Assembly: GCA_907163375.1 (NCBI GenBank)
Contig: CAJQUW010005759.1
Location: 62,001 to 126,000, forward strand
From: Prostheceraeus crozeri
Lineage: Eukaryota > Platyhelminthes > Polycladida > Euryleptidae
Direction: 5' to 3'
Length of the DNA stretch: 64,000 nt
In this document: positions 63,870 to 64,000 of the stretch, piece by piece
How the letters are laid out: the number at the start of each line of letters is the position of its first letter
Numbering within the stretch: position 1 is the stretch's first letter
Made by a program: the position numbers and the translations under genes
Notes under the pieces: generated by a model
What the model was told of the DNA's origin: nothing
The model's database searches: none
Seen by the model: the letters and a program-made list of their open reading frames with translations, nothing else

Positions 63870-63941
63870 ATGAAAAACTCAGAAACACCATGTAATTTTG
63901 TGATTGTCAATGAGTGGTGTGATGAAGACAAGTGTGATTAG
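63870..63941 (+). CDS. Micro-ORF, right member of divergent pair
   Basis: 23 residues, MKNSETPCNFVIVNEWCDED then KCD. It shares the (V/I)V(D/N)EW...DED ending with the left member. Homology continues past the stop to the window edge, so this may be the start of a longer or spliced gene cut by the window. Confidence 0.3.
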   Translation: MKNSETPCNFVIVNEWCDEDKCD

Positions 63942-64000
63942 AAGGAGACTTGCGACAAAGGCAAGACTGTAAGAATTGTCTGGATACATGAAGAGTGGAC

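Overview
The window is animal nuclear DNA from an invertebrate that I cannot name. The evidence is a 7TM receptor gene family, a CR1-type LINE with a PHD-finger first ORF, and piggyBac, P, hAT and Tc1/mariner DNA transposons. A complete-looking Polinton/Maverick is also present. Host genes are sparse and most of the sequence is mobile DNA in an AT-rich background.

The left two thirds is a direct segmental duplication. Copy 1 runs from the window edge to about 7,350. Copy 2 runs from about 11,800 to about 44,265 and is swollen by later insertions. Both copies carry a hAT transposase remnant and a receptor gene. The receptor is broken in copy 1 (5,211-6,253) and open over 351 codons in copy 2 (39,120-40,175). 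Copy 1 preserves the empty sites of the copy-2 insertions, so their order can be read. A LINE (15,717-37,454) inserted with a TTCC target duplication, and a 17.7-kb Polinton (19,118-36,793) inserted into that LINE with target duplication TCCCAA. Separately, a piggyBac (40,534-43,615) inserted at TTAA. The spacer between the copies holds a fold-back MITE, a hAT-type MITE and a mariner-like transposase fragment.

The Polinton is very AT-rich with 747-bp terminal inverted repeats that differ at only a few bases. It carries a minor capsid protein, packaging ATPase, protein-primed DNA polymerase, major capsid protein, adenain-type protease, small virion-type proteins, and one ORF that combines a phospholipase A2-like domain with a retroviral-type integrase. 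It looks nearly whole, with about two breaks. GC-rich hairpins and double hairpins are scattered through it, several inside reading frames.

Right of copy 2 lie a broken Tc1/mariner-superfamily element with a 93-bp near-perfect palindrome (44,267-45,468) and a P element (45,477-47,883) with 33-bp inverted repeats and an 8-bp target duplication. A degenerate minisatellite and a decayed Jockey/CR1-like LINE follow.

From about 53,000 to the right edge the character changes. Small ORFs sit behind compact TATA/CCAAT promoters, some divergent. One block (53,080-57,279) is bounded by long inverted repeats that each encode the start of the same membrane microprotein, and it contains a UBA-like/RING gene. 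Two 16-nt histone-type 3' stem-loops, each followed by a second conserved hairpin, end two small ORFs at 62.3 and 62.8 kb. I do not recognise this block. It may be a fossil of a large DNA virus or an undescribed element, and it is the least explained part of the window.
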